Assembly (NCBI GenBank): GCA_004552155.1
Contig: SFPF01000105.1
Location: forward strand, 1-5,893
DNA length: 5,893 bases
From: Bacteroidales bacterium
GTDB lineage: Bacteria; Bacteroidota; Bacteroidia; Bacteroidales; Bacteroidaceae
Direction: 5' to 3'
This document shows, piece after piece, positions 4,522-5,893 of this stretch (positions are counted from its first letter, which is position 1; each line of letters starts with the position of its first letter). Below the pieces are notes generated by a model. It saw only the letters and a program-made list of their open reading frames with translations. It was not told the DNA's origin and did not search any database. A program made the translations under genes and the position numbers.

Positions 4522-4529
4522 CAAAGTTA
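4522..4529 (-). promoter_or_regulatory. -7 promoter element of the CRISPR-like RNA
   Basis: TAACTTTG on the minus strand is identical to the -7 elements of the recombinase and helicase operon promoters. Transcription would begin near 4515, about 33 nt before repeat 2. No TTTG stands at the ideal -33 distance; the nearest is 13 nt upstream (4546-4543). Confidence 0.5.
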
Positions 4530-4690
4530 GCAAATTATTTGGCAAAGTTGCGCCATTTTGCGCCAAATTGTTGTAAATGTTAATAATCTTTAACAAATTG
4601 AGTGGGAGTTATAACGTTGTTTTGATACGTTTAAACCTTTGAAAGTGAGGTTATAACGTGCCATTAGCGAGGTTATAACGTTGCAAAGGT
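4530..4690. other. AT-rich segment with GTTATAACG boxes: candidate second origin or partition/control site
   Basis: Bases 4530-4640 are markedly AT-rich in an otherwise GC-rich circle. They adjoin three copies of the palindromic box GTTATAACG at 4608-4616, 4650-4658 and 4672-4680. The last two are extended as GAGGTTATAACGT. Spacings of 42 and 22 bp place the boxes on roughly the same helix face. A copy of CAAAGGTTTAA (4641-4631, minus) lies between them. An AT-rich melting zone next to phased repeats is the classic layout of a replication origin, but which of the two repeat regions is the real oriV cannot be told from sequence. Confidence 0.5.
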
Positions 4691-4919
4691 CGGGCGGGTG
4701 GAGGACATCAGGGGCGGCAAAGCTTTGCAAAGTCCGGCCACGCGGTGGGGCATTCGAGGGGTCGCGCTGCTCTCATTGTCGCCCCATCTTGTCGGGGTGC
4801 TGCTGTCGGTGGTCGGCATCATCCACGCGCCCGCGGTCGCTTTCTATCGGGTTGCAGGTGGGGGTAGCGTGTGTAAAATCTTTGCACACCCCGCGGCACC
4901 ACACCCACCACGGCGGGTA

Positions 4920-4940
4920 TTGTACCAAAATTTGGCACAA
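4920..4940. promoter_or_regulatory. Second operator-like inverted repeat TTGTACCA-N5-TGGCACAA
   Basis: Arms TTGTACCAAA and TTTGGCACAA pair with one mismatch around a single A. The outer half-sites and 21-bp total length match the site at 2358-2378. No gene is found near this copy, so it may serve replication or copy-number control, or an RNA on either strand. Confidence 0.45.
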
Positions 4941-5404
4941 TCTCGCGGCGGTGGAGGTGTCGGGCTGCAAAGGTTGGCAATTACTTTTGTAGCCCGAGGC
5001 CGTTGCAAGCCCCGTAAACGCCCCTATTTTCGCGTTTCAGTCTTTCGGTGGGTAGTTTATCCACCCGCGGACGTTTCGGCGATTGTGAGGCGATTTTGAC
5101 CCCTTACGCGCGTGCGCGCTTTTTAGCCCCCACGGCGGCAAAAGTTGGCCACGCGTGTAAACCTTGTGCATGGATTTGGTTTTGCCCCGGGGGAGGGTCT
5201 ATAAAAAACACCCCCCGCCTCATAAGCTGCAAAAAAAATCGGCTATCGTTACACCCACGGCACGGCATCCATCGGCCACGCTACCCCCGTACCCCTTACA
5301 ACCTGACCACGTTTTTAGCGTGTCGAAAATCTTTTGTCGCCGAGTGTGTCGGTGTGATGGTGGCCGTTGTTACTGCAATTGGATTAACACAATATCACCG
5401 AGGC

Positions 5405-5428
5405 ACACCGACAAAAACACCGACAAAA
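5405..5428. repeat. Two tandem copies of ACACCGACAAAA near the recombinase end
   Basis: Two perfect 12-bp copies (5405-5416, 5417-5428) lie about 50 bp beyond the recombinase stop. A third copy lies at 572-583 in the gap before the recombinase, so the word brackets the gene on the circle. They could be recombinase-binding boxes, though they also provide the U-rich tail after the terminator hairpin when read on the minus strand. Confidence 0.5.
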
Positions 5429-5432
5429 GCAA

Positions 5433-5453
5433 CACCCCCACGGCGTGGAGGTG
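5433..5453 (-). terminator. Intrinsic terminator after the serine recombinase
   Basis: On the minus strand CACCTCCAC (5453-5445) pairs with GTGGGGGTG (5441-5433), a 9-bp stem with one U-G pair and a GCC loop. TTGCTTTTG follows. On the plus strand the same position is a C-A mismatch and no T-run follows, so it is directed to the minus strand. It begins about 24 nt after the recombinase stop. Confidence 0.6.
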
Positions 5454-5476
5454 TCGAAGCTTTGGGCGGTGTCGCC

Positions 5477-5893
5477 TCATCGGGCTATCTCATAACGGCG
5501 ACAAAGTAAGTTAACGCTTGTGGGTGTGTGGGGTCGCCCCGTTGTTGTGTACACCCCGCGGGCGTTGAGGTGGTCGGCGATGCTTTGGAGTGTGCGTGCG
5601 GCTTTGGCTCGCATTTCGGCGGTGATGCTTGTGGCGGCATCGGGGCGGCCGAGTTTTGCCCCGTTGGCTTTCTTGGCGGCGAGGGCGGCGCGGGTGCGGT
5701 CGCTTATCAATTCGGCCTCACGTTGGGCGAGGCCAAAGTAAACACCAAACAAAAGCGGGTCGCGGGTGGCATCATCGGGGAGGTTGAGTATCTTGGTGGG
5801 GATATGCTTGTTAAAAATCAGGTCGGTGGCAAAGGCGAGGTCGCGGGTTAATCGGTCGTGTTTGGCCACAACCAACACGGCGCGGCGGTGGAG
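5477..5893 (-). CDS. Serine recombinase, C-terminal part, residues 80-217 (same gene as 1-336)
   Basis: This is the 3' part of the recombinase gene; residues 80-112 are duplicated here because of the 99-bp overlap. It repeats the KHDRLTRD active-site motif. It then carries the dimer-interface/E-helix segment FGLAQREAELISDRTRAAL (132-150), the AAKKANGAKLGRP linker (151-163), and a C-terminal helix-turn-helix-like part. That last part contains SIADHLNARGVYTTTGRP (183-200) and VNLLCRR (206-212), like the DNA-binding end of small and medium serine recombinases. The full length of 217 residues is close to Tn3/Hin-type resolvases (about 180-210) and far from large serine integrases. The gene ends in TGA at 5477-5479, and a minus-strand terminator hairpin follows about 24 nt later (5433-5453). 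Confidence 0.93.
   Translation of the reverse strand, partial: LHRRAVLVVAKHDRLTRDLAFATDLIFNKHIPTKILNLPDDATRDPLLFGVYFGLAQREAELISDRTRAALAAKKANGAKLGRPDAATSITAEMRAKAARTLQSIADHLNARGVYTTTGRPHTPTSVNLLCRRYEIAR
5795..5893. repeat. Second copy of the 99-bp terminal redundancy
   Basis: This is an exact copy of 1-99. Position 5795 equals position 1 on the circle, so this stretch adds no new sequence. Confidence 0.93.

Larger units (their letters stand above)
4691..5432. other. Long region without a supported gene
   Basis: Frames here are either in the wrong codon style, start only with TTG or GTG, or are very short, so I call none. What can be seen: a 12-bp palindrome GCAAAGCTTTGC (4717-4728), the operator-like site at 4920-4940, and a plus-strand TACTTTTG (4982-4989) that fits a -7 element but has no -33. 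There is also a hairpin GGTGGGTA/TATCCACC (5047-5065) whose right part TTATCCACC is one base from a DnaA box, and the 15-bp word shared with 472-486 (5077-5091). A 10-bp inverted repeat TGTCGGTGTG/CACACCGACA (5347-5356/5404-5413) and a 12-bp tandem repeat (5405-5428) complete the list. It may hold a recombination site, a transfer origin or unrecognised RNAs. Confidence 0.5.

Noticed and set aside
4773..4970. 65-aa minus-strand frame containing WWVWCRGVCKDF
   Set aside because: Its codon use resembles the real genes, but the only start is a TTG within a promoter-like CCTTTG, and no ATG or GTG occurs earlier in the open frame.
5104..5126. Plus-strand hairpin GCGCGTGCGCGC followed by TTTTT as a terminator
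   Set aside because: The full stem leaves only a 2-nt loop, and no plus-strand gene precedes it.
5037..5171. 44-aa basic minus-strand frame (MHKVYTRGQLLPPWG...)
   Set aside because: It has an ATG start but no promoter match with proper spacing, no recognised domain and no conservation evidence.
5048..5509. 153-aa plus-strand frame
   Set aside because: GTG start, composition unlike the real genes, no domain, and it runs antisense into the recombinase end.

Overview
The first 99 bases (1-99) are identical to the last 99 (5795-5893). The window is therefore almost certainly one complete small circular replicon of 5794 bp, opened inside a gene and carrying an assembly overlap. The host looks like a member of the Bacteroidota. 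Five places upstream of genes or RNA units match the -7 element TAnnTTTG of that phylum (four TAACTTTG, one TATCTTTG), one with TTTG exactly 19 nt upstream. Translation starts lack Shine-Dalgarno sequences and have A-rich leaders. The primase resembles the DUF6371/TOPRIM proteins of Bacteroidota. The DNA is GC-rich apart from a few AT-rich control regions. No relaxase, partition, toxin-antitoxin, resistance or cas gene is visible.

All five supported genes lie on the minus strand. Read in the direction of transcription: an unrecognised 94-aa CxxC protein (3832-4116) overlaps a RecA-fold, RepA-like replicative helicase (2574-3884). A 346-nt gap (2228-2573) packed with 9-bp iteron-like boxes, a symmetric palindrome and an operator-like site follows. 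Next come a PriCT/TOPRIM primase (1073-2227) and a 123-aa Cys-rich protein that overlaps its end (715-1086). A 378-nt gap (337-714) holds two minus-strand promoters and a GC-rich hairpin. Last is a 217-aa serine recombinase that crosses the window junction (336 down to 1, then 5794 down to 5477) and ends at an intrinsic terminator. The helicase plus primase pairing recalls RSF1010-type replication without a recognisable initiator. The recombinase most likely resolves plasmid multimers.

The remaining 1360 nt (4117-5476) carry the most unusual content. On the minus strand, a promoter-like element (4522-4529), two CRISPR-repeat-like hairpins exactly 100 bp apart (4346-4381 and 4446-4482), and an intrinsic terminator (4236-4261) form a self-contained RNA unit of about 280 nt. 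Both repeats end in GTGGATTGAAAC as read on the minus strand, the signature of type I-C CRISPR repeats. They differ in their stems but keep the pairing and a bulged U. This resembles a cas-less mini-array or an RNA anti-CRISPR (Racr) carried by a plasmid. Next to it lies an AT-rich stretch with three GTTATAACG boxes, a candidate origin. About 790 nt beyond it have no convincing gene but contain several repeats and a second copy of the operator-like site.
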